A stretch of 64,000 nucleotides of DNA from Phoma sp. XZ068 (taxonomy: Eukaryota > Ascomycota > Dothideomycetes > Pleosporales > Didymellaceae), in NCBI GenBank assembly GCA_004835665.1, contig RBKR01000013.1, forward strand, positions 1,356,691 to 1,420,690, given 5' to 3'. A program made the translations under genes and the position numbers. The notes beneath the pieces are model-generated. The model did no database searches. It saw only the letters and a program-made list of their open reading frames with translations, and was not told the DNA's origin. Below, piece by piece: positions 50,901 to 60,510 of this stretch (positions are counted from its first letter, which is position 1; every line of letters begins with the position of its first letter).

Positions 50901-52949
50901 TAGCGCGTCTTATATATTAAAGAGATATTATTAATTTTCTTCTTATCTACTAGTTATATTATAAACTATATAGGCTATAATATAGTAGTGCTGCATCTAT
51001 ATTAACTTAATAAAAGCTATTAATTCTTCTAATTAATATCTAGATTATGCTTTCTTAACTATAGAAGTCCTAATATAATATTATAAGTAGCTATTCTAAA
51101 AGTGTCTAGAGTTATTTCCTTATAGTATCTATAGATCTAGAGGGGTACTATAGTTACTTTATATATAATCTTAGATTTCTCTAGTATTAGTTCTCTATTA
51201 GCTACTCTAAGCAGGTAAGGTGTTGTCTTTTAAGTAGAGTATAGTCTAGCTAGCTATACTACTTATAAAGAGATATAATTAGATTATACTCTAGAGTCTA
51301 AGAGTGCCTTTATTTATTTTCTATTTACTCTAATAGATAACTTAATTAGTTAGTAATTACTTTTAACACTATTAATAGATTAATCTCTAGTGCCTGCTAG
51401 CACTGCCCTAAAAAAGAATTCTCTTATCTAAAGCTATTACTTTACTTCTTTCCTTTATAGGTCTTATAGTAGAGATTAAGGTAGGTCTGCTAATACTAAT
51501 TAAAGTATTATTTATTTACTACTAGTCCTTATTGTCTGCGCTTAGACTTATTCTAGCTAAGAAAGTATTTATTGTTATATTTATCTATTAGGTATAGTAT
51601 ATAGTAGTCCTTCTTACAATCTTCCTATTATAGTTTATATAGATATCTCTTTAGGAACTATCTTAAATTAAGCTTTTCTAAGTAATATATCTAGTATCTA
51701 TTATAGTAGTATGCTGTCTATAATAGTGCTCTATAGTATAGGTTCCTAGGGTCTAGGCTATAATTAGGTTCTAGGTAATTATAGTCCTAGTTCTAGTATG
51801 CTTCTAGCTAATATTGCTGTTAGTATTCCTTATATAACTTGTTATACTAATTTTCTTTATTATTTACCTTAATAGAGAGGATAATTAGGTCTTAATATAA
51901 CTTAGTATAGGCTTTATTATTAGCTTTCTTAACTTTATATTACTTATATTCTTAATAGTGTATATTATATTATACCTTACGCTGTATAGTAGTAGAGCGT
52001 ACTGTTTATTCTTAATTATTATTATCTTCTTTTAGGTAATATTTAGATAGTAGTATAGTTTCTTCTATATTAGATATCTGTATAGCCTAAGACTTATAGT
52101 ATAGTGTTATAGATTAGGTAATACTTATGCCTTAGTGCTTAGTATCTGCCTTATATTCTAACTCTAGGTCTTCTATAAGTTATCCTATATTTTTAGTAAG
52201 AATCTCTTATTTATTACTAGTATCCTTACCTTCTAGTATTGCAACTAGTATATTAATCTACTAGAATACTTTGTTCTATTAGTAATCTTTAGTAAAGTAG
52301 CCTAGTTTACTATAGTTATAACAAGTCCTATCCTTATTACTATTATTATTGCTATATCTTTTTTTTTTATTCTATTATAGCTTTGCATTTATAGGACCTT
52401 TATTAATATTAAATAGGTCTATAGCCTTAGGTCTATAGTAACTACTATAAGTGTTACTATAGACGCAGTATCCTATATTAAGTTAGTAATTATTTCTATA
52501 GTTTCCTTAATAAATATAGTTGTTTACCTATTAATTATATAGGGGTGCTTATACTAGCTAGGCCTAGGCTTAAGTATATAAGTCCTCCTTAAGCTCTTAG
52601 TAGAGCTTATAGAGTTAAATATTAATCTTAATTATAGTATTAATAAGTTTGTCTAATATATTAATAGTACTATTATAGTATATTAGTTCTTCCTTAATAT
52701 ATAGTTTAAGTCCCTAATAAAATATAGTAGTAAGCATAATATTATTCTAACTAGTGTTAGTAGTAAGTTACTAAAAGTTAGCTATATAGTTAGCAGCAGC
52801 TGCGTTTTATTATAGATATTAAATATTTTATTATATAATTATAGGTTTATTAGAAACTCTAAAGACTAGTTAAATCTTTTTCTTAAATTTATTAAAGTCC
52901 TTAATCTATTTATTAATATTAGCAGAGTTAGCAGTAGAGTAGTACTTCT

Positions 52950-53327
52950 AACCCAGATGGGTAGGCCAACCATTCCAATGGTTGATTTAGGGGTACGGAT
53001 TTGTTAGGGACCAGGGCTACAGATTTGCCGCGGATATCTTATCATGGGTACGGTTGGTTTTTCTCCCAACTACGGTCGTTCTGCAACAACAGATTGGATC
53101 TGCTTCAAACTTGGACATATGTTTTGCGACAATAACCCGCATTACCTGTGCAAGTTGTAGCGAAATCGGCTTTGTAAATCATGGGGGTAGGGTTTAATGT
53201 TGTGGTTAGGGTTGCGCTAGCGCGCGGACAACAACTGCATCAACACAGCAGAACATCAACACTGTAAACACCAACGCAAGAAAGTAACACACTAAATGCA
53301 CAGCACAGAGCAATTGATTACAGCACA
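52950..53327. other. Start of the GC-rich subtelomere block, no gene
   Basis: About 380 bases of normal composition beginning exactly where the truncated Gypsy gag ends. It holds a short imperfect palindrome (GCGCTAGCGCGC, about 53213-53224) and the 3' flank of the minus-strand gene. No transposon end or repeat that would explain the junction is seen. Confidence 0.6.
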
Positions 53328-55121
53328 CTATGTGCCTGCAAAAGGCTTACAGAGCTCGATCAAGGTAAGCTGGCGCATTGCACGGGCGGCCGCAGGGCTG
53401 TTTGTAGTCCTTTGGGAGGGCGCAGGCTTGACGCTGTGGTTGTCACCATCTTCGCCGTCTTCCAGCTCGCTGTCTTCAATCTCCTCCACTTGCGTCGCTG
53501 ATGTCGGCGTGTTTGCCTCGATCGACAGCGTTGCCTTCTCGCTGATGGATCCGCCAGAGATGCCTTCTGAGCCTAGCCAGGCGTCCAAGGCCATGCTTGC
53601 TTTGTGGGCCACCGGATTCGCCTTCGCAACCAACGTGAGCCAGATGTGCCAGAAGGGGATGCGGAGATCGTTCTCGACCCACGAGTTGGAGATGATGTCG
53701 TGCGGCATCAGGCAGAGCATACCCCAGCCAAGCTGCTTGGCTGCTTCGTACCAGCGGAGCGCTTGGTGCAGCCGCTTCTTGAATCGCTGACGCTGCTGAC
53801 GCCCCGACGTAGCGGTGACGGACAGCAGCAGGGCGTCCATGGCCTCGGAGCTGACTTTGCCCCTGCCGCCTCGGTTCTTGGCATCCCTGCTGCGGGCGAC
53901 GTCTTGCTCCTTGATCTGGTCCATCCTCTCGGTGTACGCCTTGCCGAGGAAAGCCATGGCCCAGCGGTACTTGATATGGATGATATCCAGCTCCTGCTCG
54001 TAGCGATCGCACAGGCTCCAGGCGGAGGCGAGCGCGCTCTTCGGCACCGTCGAGGCACTGCTCTTCTGCGACAGCGACCAGCGGGTGCGCGAGGAAGCGG
54101 GCGGGCGATCCTCCACGGACTCCTGCGCAAAGGGTGAACCTTGTGTGCGCCAGCTCCGCAGAAAGGCAGCCGCAGAGGCCTGGGAGGTATTATTGCCGAT
54201 GGAGCGGGCCTTGTCGAGCATGCCAGAAGCTGTCAGGTAAGGCGCTGGGGCACTGCTGTACAGGTTGTCGCCATCATCGACCGGCTGCTTGAGGATCCAA
54301 GAGATGAACGGCTCATCCTGCCGCGAGATGGAGGCATAGGCACCGTGTTCCCTGCGAGACGCTGAGTCGGGCGGCGGTACCAACCCAAGGTCCTGTTTCT
54401 TCTGCGCTCGTATGAGCTCCAGCTTCCTGGCGCGCTCCCGCTCAGCACGGCGGTTTTTGTTAGAGACGCTTGTGATCTGGGCGGGTTCCTCCTGTCCAAC
54501 CTGTCCATGGACGGGCTCTTTGGGGTCCTCGGCCGCCTCGGGTTCGCAGGGCGGCGCAAGCTGCTCAGGTTCCTCCGCTTCGTCCTCTGCTTCCAGCGGC
54601 GTCGCAGGGCTGGGAGGCTCGGTGGCTTGTCGGAGGCGCTTCAACGGCCGCGCTGAGCTGGATGCAGCAGCACGCTTTGTCGACGGTGGTGGGGAATCGC
54701 GGGGCCGCTGCGCTGAAGGGGGTTCCTTCTGGAAGCCGTCGCTCGGGCTGCTGGCAAGATCCTGCGCTGCAGAGACCAGCCGGGCCCAAGCATCAGCAGG
54801 CAGCGCGTCCTCGTCGAGCGTCTCCTTCAACAGCCATATCGCCGACAGCGCGGAGTGGGCGACAAAGACAGGCTTGCAGACACTCGTCTCGGCCGGAATC
54901 AGCCAGCCTGCGCTGTGCGGGCGCAATAGAGCATCACGCTGCGAGTCCGAGACAGTGGCCTTGTTCCAAAACAGCTTTCGGTAGTCCAGGTTCGGCGGGT
55001 CGTATGCGAGCCTGTGGGCAAAGCTCGACTCGCTGGCTAGCGGGAAGCTCCGGGGCCCGCCATCGAATTGCTCGGCGGCATCTTCCAACGCGGAGATCCA
55101 GGGTAGATTAGATGGTGACAT
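53328..55121 (-). CDS. Unrecognised nuclear-type protein, divergent partner of the helicase gene
   Basis: 597 aa, ATG at 55121-55119, TAG at 53330-53328, one exon. I do not recognise the family. The N-terminal 120 residues look folded (MSPSNLPWISALEDAAEQFD; NLDYRKLFWNKATVSDSQRD; VFVAHSALSAIWLLKE). Residues 130-215 are low-complexity and rich in P, S, A and E. There are basic clusters at 149-164 (STKR...LKRLR, bipartite nuclear-signal-like) and 222-242 (NKNRRAERERARKLELIRAQ). Residues 365-515 appear helical (RYEQELDIIHIKYRWAMAFL; RFKKRLHQALRWYEAAKQLG; WHIWLTLVAKANPVAHKASM). An acidic tail (546-561) is followed by QLTLIELC, which has only a loose likeness to a PCNA-binding box. Stop-free length, high GC and lack of RIP favour a real gene. 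It shares a 213-bp promoter region with the telomere-linked helicase, suggesting joint expression and perhaps joint action at chromosome ends. Confidence 0.75.
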   Translation of the reverse strand: MSPSNLPWISALEDAAEQFDGGPRSFPLASESSFAHRLAYDPPNLDYRKLFWNKATVSDSQRDALLRPHSAGWLIPAETSVCKPVFVAHSALSAIWLLKETLDEDALPADAWARLVSAAQDLASSPSDGFQKEPPSAQRPRDSPPPSTKRAAASSSARPLKRLRQATEPPSPATPLEAEDEAEEPEQLAPPCEPEAAEDPKEPVHGQVGQEEPAQITSVSNKNRRAERERARKLELIRAQKKQDLGLVPPPDSASRREHGAYASISRQDEPFISWILKQPVDDGDNLYSSAPAPYLTASGMLDKARSIGNNTSQASAAAFLRSWRTQGSPFAQESVEDRPPASSRTRWSLSQKSSASTVPKSALASAWSLCDRYEQELDIIHIKYRWAMAFLGKAYTERMDQIKEQDVARSRDAKNRGGRGKVSSEAMDALLLSVTATSGRQQRQRFKKRLHQALRWYEAAKQLGWGMLCLMPHDIISNSWVENDLRIPFWHIWLTLVAKANPVAHKASMALDAWLGSEGISGGSISEKATLSIEANTPTSATQVEEIEDSELEDGEDGDNHSVKPAPSQRTTNSPAAARAMRQLTLIELCKPFAGT

Positions 55122-55334
55122 AACTGTTTGTTTGTTGATGTAGGAGATACGGCGGAAGAAGAAGGATGTTCGTTGGGTTCAGCCCCTGACCAGGGTAACG
55201 GACCGAACGGAGATCAGCCCGTACAACATGAGCGGGCGCACAAGCTGGGGTGCGAAACTCAACATAATTCAGAGATAAGAGCAGTCGCCTCAAGGAAAAA
55301 AAACACACACAGAGGCTCGCAGAGGACCGCTAAC
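55122..55334. promoter_or_regulatory. Divergent promoter between the unknown gene and the RecQ helicase
   Basis: 213 bases separate the two start codons, so both promoters must lie here or overlap the genes. If transcription of the helicase starts near the left side, the leader would contain short upstream frames: ATG-TAG at 55138, a 7-codon frame starting near 55166 and a 16-codon frame starting near 55227. An A-rich and CA-rich tract (about 55297-55312) lies just before the helicase start. No TATA box is obvious. Confidence 0.5.
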
Positions 55335-58300
55335 ATGTCAGAAGCCACCGTTGAGCATCAGTACTTTGAGCACTTGGCTGAGTACCAGGTAGCAGTGTGC
55401 AAGGAGTGCCGGTACGCAGTATGGCCGGACCAGATCGAGAGCCACTTGCAGAAGCAACACAAGAGGCCGCCAAAAAACGTTAGAGCTGTAGGGGATGCCG
55501 TCCGTCAGTGGGCGGGCTTGCTACAGTACCCCAGCGAGTGGACGGTACCAGACAACAACGTGCAGCCCATCCCCCAGCTGCCAGTATACGACGACGGCTT
55601 GCTGTGCCAACTTGAGCCCGAAAAATGCCGGCACATTGCAAGAACCATCGACTCGATCAAAAAGCACTGGCGCAAAGACCACAACGGCTGGTCGCTGGGA
55701 AAAAGGCAAGGACGCCCCAGCCGAACTCGGGCAGGGGCGTTGCAAGCCCAGATGGAAGACGGCTGCAAGCGCGTACACTGCCAGCGACTTTTCGGCAGCC
55801 GGCACGGATCACAGTACTTCGAGGTGCGTCACAACCCAGACAGCGGTCCGCAACCCGTCCCCACAGAGGGCGAGGCGGCGTGGGCGCGCGTGGGCGAGGA
55901 GATGGCCAAGACGTGGGCCAACGTCGAGGACCGGGCGAAGACAACGATCGAAGACGGGGAGAAGGACGAGGCGGCCCCATGGCTGGAGCGGACTGGGTGG
56001 CTGCCGTACTTGAACAAACTGGATCGTCCCGAATTGCTGGCGAGCATTGAGGAGCCCAACATAGACCCGGAGAAGGACGAGGAACCCGTCGAGGCTGCAA
56101 TTTGGAACGCCATGGACGGACTGGCCCGCGTGAGCCAGGCGTCGGTCATCGAACGGACGGGCATATTCGTGCGTATGGAGGCGATCCGGACAGAGAAGCA
56201 TCAGACCAGGTACACGCCGCTGCAGGCGTACATGGACGACAAGTCGATCAAAGAGCGATCACGCCCGTGGAAGCAGATACTGATGTTTTTTGCACGGACG
56301 CAGAGGGAGCACCGTTGGAAGAGCCCCAAGTACCGCTTCACACAGCAGCAGCGCGAGGCGTGGGAGGCATTGATCGAGCAGGCAGAGAGAGACGTAGGTG
56401 GGGTAGAGATGGGGGTAGCCGACGAGGACCAGAACGAGGACGGGGAGGACGAGGAGGACGAGATGATGATCGATGAGCTGGACGACGAGCAGGACCCGTC
56501 CGAACGCGACAATGAGCCCGAGCACGCGAAGCTGGGGCCGGTCGAAAAAGCGTGCTTGGACTTTTGCATGGCGCTGCTCAAACAGACCATCCGCCGCAAG
56601 GAGTACGACTGCGCGCTGGTGTGCGCGTTGGCTGTGCTTGGCGTCAAGGAGGACGGTTGGAAGGGCCCCGAGCTGTACCCGCCGATCTTGTCGTCCGTGA
56701 TCAAAATCACCCGTTTCATGGTCGTGCAGCACGCACTGGAGCTGTCCGAGCCGTTTGAAGAGGAGGTGTTCGACGACGACAGCGCGTACGGGGGGAGCGA
56801 CAGCGGCAGCAGTCCCCCCAGCCCGCGTCGACCAAAAGGCTGCTTGGAGTTTGTGCAGCAGATGATGGACAGCTTCATGGTGCGAGGCAGCCACAGCCCG
56901 ATGCAGTGGATGCTCGACTTACGCACGTACGGGCTGAAGGTGCACTACAACACCACGTCGCGTGGCCACGTCGAGTGGATGGGGAAGGATGAGCTGCTGT
57001 ACAAGAACTTGCACTTCACCATGGCCCAGTTCCGCGGGATGGTGCACGGTATGCAGGCGGAGGCTAAGCGGCTACTGGTGGAGGAGTTGCTGTTTTGCGG
57101 CAAGCAGACAGCAGGCCAAGTGCCCCAGATCCCGTGGGAGCAGCTGCGCGACAACCCGACCGATGAGCGGCCAGGGTGGAACTTTTTGAAAGACCACCGC
57201 ACGCGCATGCCCGTAGATGGGGAGAAGTGGTTGTTTGAGCGCGCGGGGCAGGACGCCAACGTCAGGGAAAGGTTCATCAAGCCAGGAAGCCGTTCAGGCA
57301 TCGACCGGAAAGAGGTGGAGCGGTACATGGATCGAGTGATTGCGTTTCGAGAGAAGCTGGCCGCGTTGGTGCACATGGCAGAAGGGCAACCCGCAAGGTG
57401 GCCAGAGCTGGGCAGCGTTCGACACAGCAACACCATCAAGGGGGGCCACCGAAACATTTTCATCGAGGACGGCATGGTCGCGTTCGTTACGCGGTATCAC
57501 AAAGGGTATGCCGTGAGCGGCGATGTCAAGATCATCCACCGGTACTTGCCGCGCGAGGTGGGCGAGCTGGTGGTGTATTACATGTGGTTGGTGTTGCCGT
57601 TCCAGCAGCGGTTGGAGGCGATGGTGTGGGAGAAGGAGGCGATATCATCGCACATGTGGCCAGCCGACCCCAGCGGACGGAAGTGGACAAGCGACCGATT
57701 TCGGGAAATATTGAAGCGTGAAAGCAGAGTAGGTTTAAAGCAAGAGTTGACGATTGCAGCATACCGTGAGATTGCCATCGGCATCAGCCGGAGGTTTTTG
57801 CGGCCATCGTCGGCATTTCGAGCAGAGGAGGCAGAGGAGAACGAGGAGTGGAACGAGGAGAATATGCTCGCCACCATCCAGGACGAGCAGGCCGGCCACA
57901 GCGCGCACGTAGCCGGCATGGTATACGCGCGCGGGATCATGGAGATGGCAGGCGTCACAGCAGACAGGCGGCAGTTGTTCCGCAACTCGAGCACCGATTG
58001 GCACCGGTTTTTGGGTTTCCAGTCCGCCGTAGACGCAGTGGCAGACGTCAAGAAGCGGAAGAAGGCGCCGTTCGAGAGCGAGGCGGACGAGGCAAGGATA
58101 GAGAGGCTGGAGCGGCTGAGGAAGATGGACCCGGCAGCGCAACTCCAGCGAATGAAGGGCAAGAAAGCAAAGTTCAGAGGCGTGCAGAAGGAGGCCATCG
58201 AGGCGATCATTGCCGGCGAGAGCCCCGTCGTGGCCGTGATGCCGACTGGCGCAGGCAAGAGCATGTTGTTTATGTTGCCGGGGTGGGCAGAGCAAGGTGG

Positions 58301-59996
58301 AACGACGGTCGTCGTCGTGCCGTTGGTTTCGCTGCGTGGAGACATGATGCGGCGGTGCAAGGAGCTGGGGATATCGTGCGCCGAGTGGGAGAGTCGCTGC
58401 CCGCCCGACGCAGCAGCCATCGTGTTCGTAACGCCCGAGTCGGCCGTGGGAGAAGCGTTCGCGACATTTTTGAACCGGCTGCGAGCGACGCGGCAGCTGG
58501 ACCGTATCGTGATCGACGAGTGTCACATTGTGTTGAACCGTCGATACACATTCCGCAAGCAGATGCAACAGCTCGGCAGGCTGGCAGCAGCCGAGACGCA
58601 GATGGTGCTGTTGACAGCAACGTTGCCGCCGACCGAAGAAGACGAGCTGTATCGACGGATGCATTACCAGCGAGGGCAGGTCAAGATGTTCAGACAACCG
58701 ACCACAAGGACGAACGTGGCGTATCAGACCATCAAGATCAGCCGGTCCGTGAAGAAGAAGGACGTCGAGTCGATGGTCATCAAGACAGTGTGGCAGAAAA
58801 TGCGGAAGTACAGGACAGGCAAGCTCATCGTGTACGGCAATTCGAAGCCGAAGGTGAAGGCGTTGGCAGAGCAATTAGATTGTCACGCGTATCACGCGGA
58901 TGCCGTGGGCAAGGCGAGCATGTTAGCGGACTTCATGGCAGGCAAGCAGCGCGTGATCGTGGCAACGAGCGCGTTGGGAATGGGCGTGGACATACCGGAT
59001 GTACGGTGCATCATTCACATCGATTGGCCGTTCACCATGTTGGATTACGCACAGGAGAGCGGCAGGGCAGGCCGGGACGGGTTGCGAAGCGAGGCGGTTT
59101 TGATCGTTCAGGATGGGAAACAACGCACCGAAGACAACGAGACAGAAGCCGAGCGGCAGTTGGTGAGGGAGTATGTTGAAGGTGGTGAGAGCGGGGCGGC
59201 TAGCTGCAGGAGGGAGGTGTTGGACGGGTATTTGGATGGGAGGAAGGATCGAGCAGGGTGTAGAGAGGAGGACAACGAGGAGATGTGCGACGTGTGCCGA
59301 GGGATAGATGGGCAGTTGGAGGAGGTGGTTGAAGAAGAAACAGAAGAAGAGAGCGAGACAGACGACAACAGTAACGATGGAGAAGAAATGGACGTCGTCG
59401 AAGCGGAGCGGGAAGAGATGCGGCGGGTGTTTCAACAGCAGGAGCAGGCGCGCCGGGGGCCGTGGCAGACGTTGACTGAGCATCGACAGCAGGAGTTTGC
59501 CGACGTAGAGTGGGTGCGCAGGCAGTTGGCGTGGTGGGCGAATCGCTGCGGGATTTGCGAGGGAGCAGGCGATCCACAGAGCGGACACGACATACGGCAG
59601 TGTTGGAGGGCAGAAAGCAAAACAGCGAAGGAGATGGTACAGAAGATAGACGACCAGGTTCGGTTCCACATGTTTTCAGGTTGCTTCCCGTGTGGTGGCG
59701 TACCGCAGGAAATTTGCAACAGCTGGGAGCCGAACGAGAAAGGGAAGTATCGAAGGGTAGGGGGAGGGACTTGTCAATACAGCGGGGTGTTGAGCGCAGG
59801 ATTAACAGGCATAGTATTCGGTTACACGGAGGCAAACGCCCGATGGCAGGCCCGATTAGCGGAGTTTGGGGTGGACGATGCAGGACCGGGTAGGATGTTA
59901 ATCGAATATTTAGGGAAGAAGCAGCCGCTGGACAACGTGGAGAGCAACAACTTGGTAAAGGAGTTTTGTTGGATTACACGGCTGTTGGCTGAGTAG
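55335..59996 (+). CDS. TLH (family name): Telomere-linked RecQ-type helicase with OrsD-like zinc fingers
   Basis: 1553 aa, no intron needed. The open frame extends upstream to 55128, but only a TTG lies there; the first in-frame ATG is 55335, with A at -3. The N-terminus has two zinc-finger-like sites (C22/C25/H37/H42 and C91/C98/H111/H116) in an OrsD/DUF3505-type context. A strongly acidic patch lies at about 358-396. A middle region (about 724-866) resembles a tyrosine recombinase. The RecQ helicase core follows: MPTGAGKS at 969-976 (Walker A), DECH at 1061-1064, QESGRAGRDG at 1240-1249, then a zinc-binding cysteine set (C1291, C1309, C1318, C1321). The C-terminus is Cys-rich (NRCGICEG...QCW; GCFPCGG). 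RecQ enzymes unwind DNA 3' to 5' using ATP. Telomere-linked members occur next to telomeres in several fungi and are thought to help when telomeres fail, though this role is inferred. It lies about 4 kb from the telomere and is unmutated by RIP. Confidence 0.93.
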   Translation: MSEATVEHQYFEHLAEYQVAVCKECRYAVWPDQIESHLQKQHKRPPKNVRAVGDAVRQWAGLLQYPSEWTVPDNNVQPIPQLPVYDDGLLCQLEPEKCRHIARTIDSIKKHWRKDHNGWSLGKRQGRPSRTRAGALQAQMEDGCKRVHCQRLFGSRHGSQYFEVRHNPDSGPQPVPTEGEAAWARVGEEMAKTWANVEDRAKTTIEDGEKDEAAPWLERTGWLPYLNKLDRPELLASIEEPNIDPEKDEEPVEAAIWNAMDGLARVSQASVIERTGIFVRMEAIRTEKHQTRYTPLQAYMDDKSIKERSRPWKQILMFFARTQREHRWKSPKYRFTQQQREAWEALIEQAERDVGGVEMGVADEDQNEDGEDEEDEMMIDELDDEQDPSERDNEPEHAKLGPVEKACLDFCMALLKQTIRRKEYDCALVCALAVLGVKEDGWKGPELYPPILSSVIKITRFMVVQHALELSEPFEEEVFDDDSAYGGSDSGSSPPSPRRPKGCLEFVQQMMDSFMVRGSHSPMQWMLDLRTYGLKVHYNTTSRGHVEWMGKDELLYKNLHFTMAQFRGMVHGMQAEAKRLLVEELLFCGKQTAGQVPQIPWEQLRDNPTDERPGWNFLKDHRTRMPVDGEKWLFERAGQDANVRERFIKPGSRSGIDRKEVERYMDRVIAFREKLAALVHMAEGQPARWPELGSVRHSNTIKGGHRNIFIEDGMVAFVTRYHKGYAVSGDVKIIHRYLPREVGELVVYYMWLVLPFQQRLEAMVWEKEAISSHMWPADPSGRKWTSDRFREILKRESRVGLKQELTIAAYREIAIGISRRFLRPSSAFRAEEAEENEEWNEENMLATIQDEQAGHSAHVAGMVYARGIMEMAGVTADRRQLFRNSSTDWHRFLGFQSAVDAVADVKKRKKAPFESEADEARIERLERLRKMDPAAQLQRMKGKKAKFRGVQKEAIEAIIAGESPVVAVMPTGAGKSMLFMLPGWAEQGGTTVVVVPLVSLRGDMMRRCKELGISCAEWESRCPPDAAAIVFVTPESAVGEAFATFLNRLRATRQLDRIVIDECHIVLNRRYTFRKQMQQLGRLAAAETQMVLLTATLPPTEEDELYRRMHYQRGQVKMFRQPTTRTNVAYQTIKISRSVKKKDVESMVIKTVWQKMRKYRTGKLIVYGNSKPKVKALAEQLDCHAYHADAVGKASMLADFMAGKQRVIVATSALGMGVDIPDVRCIIHIDWPFTMLDYAQESGRAGRDGLRSEAVLIVQDGKQRTEDNETEAERQLVREYVEGGESGAASCRREVLDGYLDGRKDRAGCREEDNEEMCDVCRGIDGQLEEVVEEETEEESETDDNSNDGEEMDVVEAEREEMRRVFQQQEQARRGPWQTLTEHRQQEFADVEWVRRQLAWWANRCGICEGAGDPQSGHDIRQCWRAESKTAKEMVQKIDDQVRFHMFSGCFPCGGVPQEICNSWEPNEKGKYRRVGGGTCQYSGVLSAGLTGIVFGYTEANARWQARLAEFGVDDAGPGRMLIEYLGKKQPLDNVESNNLVKEFCWITRLLAE

Positions 59997-60379
59997 GCGC
60001 AGTAGTAGCAAATGAAAGATTTTCCGTTCGCGATTCGCTGTGCAGCAGAGTTTGGTTCGGGCCGGGACGCAAGTTGGGGTAGTGGAGTTTCGGTTGGGCC
60101 CGGACGCAAGTCAGGGTGGGGTTACCGGTGTTTACGGCACGCAGATTATCAACAAGACAGACAAAGAAGCTGAGTGTGTAGGGAGCGCAGACAACGCGCA
60201 TACGAGCGCAGAGAGTGTGAGCAGAGAGGGCAGTAGAGACAAGAGGAGGTGTTAGAGCTTGCAGTCAGGCCAGGACGCAAGTCAAGATTGAGATAGGGTT
60301 ATACGTGGTTTGGTCAAGCGGGCAACAGCATACAGCATTGTAAAAGAACACAGCAGCCAGCAAGAGGTGCCCACCAACC

Positions 60380-60510
60380 CGAGTGGTTCCCCAAGTGGTT
60401 CCCCAAGTAGTTCCCCACGTGGTTCCCCAAGTAGCGCGCCACCCCAAGTGGTCCGAAAGTAGTCCCACCAGCCCAAGTGGCCCGAAAGTGGTCCCCCGCC
60501 CAACCAAGTG
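60380..60510. repeat. Minisatellite of 12-base AAGTGGTTCCCC-type units
   Basis: GTGGTTCCCCAA and close variants are repeated head to tail (about 60382-60434), then continue as longer degenerate units with CAAGTGGTCCGAAAGT and CAAGTGGCCCGAAAGT. Confidence 0.8.

Larger units (their letters stand above)
8841..52949. repeat. RIP-mutated AT-rich nest of LTR retrotransposons
   Basis: About 44 kb in which TpA is extremely common while CpA and TpG are scarce, so former CAA, CAG and CGA-like codons appear as TAA and TAG. Copies of the same element differ mostly by C/T and G/A transitions. This is what repeat-induced point mutation produces in ascomycetes. The block is composed almost entirely of nested Gypsy elements plus one unmutated DNA transposon (19496-21357). 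Apart from that transposon no functional gene is expected here. Exact RIP indices were not computed. Confidence 0.93.
40253..52949 (-). mobile_element. Gypsy element on the minus strand, 5' end cut off at the block boundary
   Basis: The 3' LTR is at 40253-40727. The antisense frame follows at 40815-41242 and, after the nested element 41243-47995, the sequence resumes at 48006. On the minus strand it then carries the chromodomain tail (about 48360-48130), integrase (about 49300-48420), RNase H (about 49830-49500), RT (50690-50040), protease (about 51290), Cys-rich linker (about 51730-51590), zinc knuckle (about 52330-52290) and gag (52949-52400). At 52949 it stops in the middle of gag: the matching copy at 37100-37960 continues with TTAATAAATAG where this one changes to unrelated sequence. 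Its 5' LTR is absent. Confidence 0.85.

Noticed and set aside
53476..54012. Overlapping open frames on both strands of the 53328-55121 gene, and likewise across 55495-59900
   Set aside because: High GC content makes long non-coding frames common. The 597- and 1553-aa frames are longer, ATG-led, and have sensible composition and motifs.
55128..55334. In-frame extension of the helicase to 55128
   Set aside because: The extension begins with TTG and has no ATG before 55335. It is also the presumed divergent promoter.
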